From Streptomycetaceae bacterium (GTDB taxonomy: Bacteria > Actinomycetota > Actinomycetes > Nanopelagicales > Nanopelagicaceae): 7,978 bases of DNA. This document shows positions 7,807 to 7,978 of this stretch, piece by piece. A program made the translations under genes and the position numbers. Numbering within the stretch: position 1 is the first letter of the stretch; every line of letters begins with the position of its first letter. The DNA lies in contig JAIXPU010000055.1 in NCBI GenBank assembly GCA_027486075.1, forward strand, positions 1 to 7,978, written 5' to 3'. The notes under the pieces are model-generated. The model had not been told where the DNA came from and searched no databases. It saw nothing but the letters and a program-made list of their open reading frames with translations.

Positions 7807-7978
7807 TGAATCTGAACTCCACTACGTCTCCGTCTTGCATGATGTATTCCTTGCCTTCCATACGGACCTTGCCCTTTGCTTTCGCATCGACCATTGAGCC
7901 CGCTTCTACCAAGTCGGCAAAAGAAACGATTTCAGCTTTAATGAAACCCTTTTGGAAATCTGTGTGAATGACGCCAGC
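7799..7978 (-). CDS. ychF: Redox-regulated ATPase/GTPase YchF, C-terminal 59 residues (5' part outside window)
   Basis: The visible part runs from AGVIHTDFQKGF to DGDVVEFRFNV and ends in TAA at 7801-7799. It is the C-terminal TGS-like domain of YchF (OLA1 in eukaryotes), an Obg-family nucleotidase that prefers ATP, binds ribosomes and is linked to oxidative-stress and translation control in model bacteria. The HTDF-KGFI-AE block, VEAGS, and the closing QDGDVVEFRFNV are highly characteristic. The nucleotide-binding G domain would lie to the right of the window and is not seen, so intactness cannot be judged. The gene overlaps typA by eight bases (ATGTCTAA), so the two GTPase genes are very likely cotranscribed. 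Confidence 0.95.
   Translation of the reverse strand, partial: AGVIHTDFQKGFIKAEIVSFADLVEAGSMVDAKAKGKVRMEGKEYIMQDGDVVEFRFNV
7817..7822 (-). promoter_or_regulatory. Likely ribosome binding site for typA
   Basis: The minus strand reads GTGGAG inside the last ychF codons, with GGAG ending 10 bases before the typA ATG at 7806. This is a fair Shine-Dalgarno match with slightly long spacing. It supports the chosen typA start, which is also the only in-frame start codon before the G1 motif. Confidence 0.5.

Noticed and set aside
1..7978. Mobile element, defence island, CRISPR, tRNA or riboswitch
   Set aside because: I found no transposase, integrase, direct-repeat array, cloverleaf or long inverted repeat. 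The helicase-nuclease pair could suggest a defence system, but its features fit housekeeping AdnAB and the neighbours are conserved core genes.

Overview
The window looks like a compact stretch of chromosome from an actinobacterium, with every gene on the minus strand. The main evidence is a tandem pair of UvrD/RecB-type helicase genes that matches the two subunits of AdnAB, the actinobacterial double-strand-break resection machine. Base composition looks near 50% G+C by eye, low for the phylum, and genes abut or overlap almost everywhere. That would suit a small-genome planktonic actinobacterium such as the acI/Nanopelagicales group, but this placement is an inference. No mobile element, tRNA, rRNA, CRISPR array or long repeat was seen.

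In the direction of transcription (right to left) the order is: the last 59 codons of ychF (7978-7799), typA/bipA (7806-5878), a small secreted CopC-like copper-binding protein (5878-5507), a hairpin terminator over the copC stop codon (about 5515-5487), a gap of about 67 bases, an adnA-like helicase-nuclease (5439-2380), and an adnB-like helicase-nuclease (from 2383, running off the left edge of the window). The adnB reading frame stays open through all 794 visible codons and lacks only its 3' end.

There appear to be two transcription units. The first is ychF-typA-copC: two ribosome-associated GTPases, with an 8-base overlap between ychF and typA and a 1-base TAATG junction between typA and copC. 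The second is adnA-adnB, joined by a 4-base ATGA overlap, as expected for two subunits made in equal amounts for a heterodimer that unwinds and trims broken DNA ends before recombination.

The genes belong to known families and I see no clearly undescribed system. The points most worth a second look are the degenerate motif III in the AdnA-like subunit, its complete set of iron-sulfur cysteines, the anchor-free CopC translationally coupled to typA, and the terminator built into the copC stop codon.
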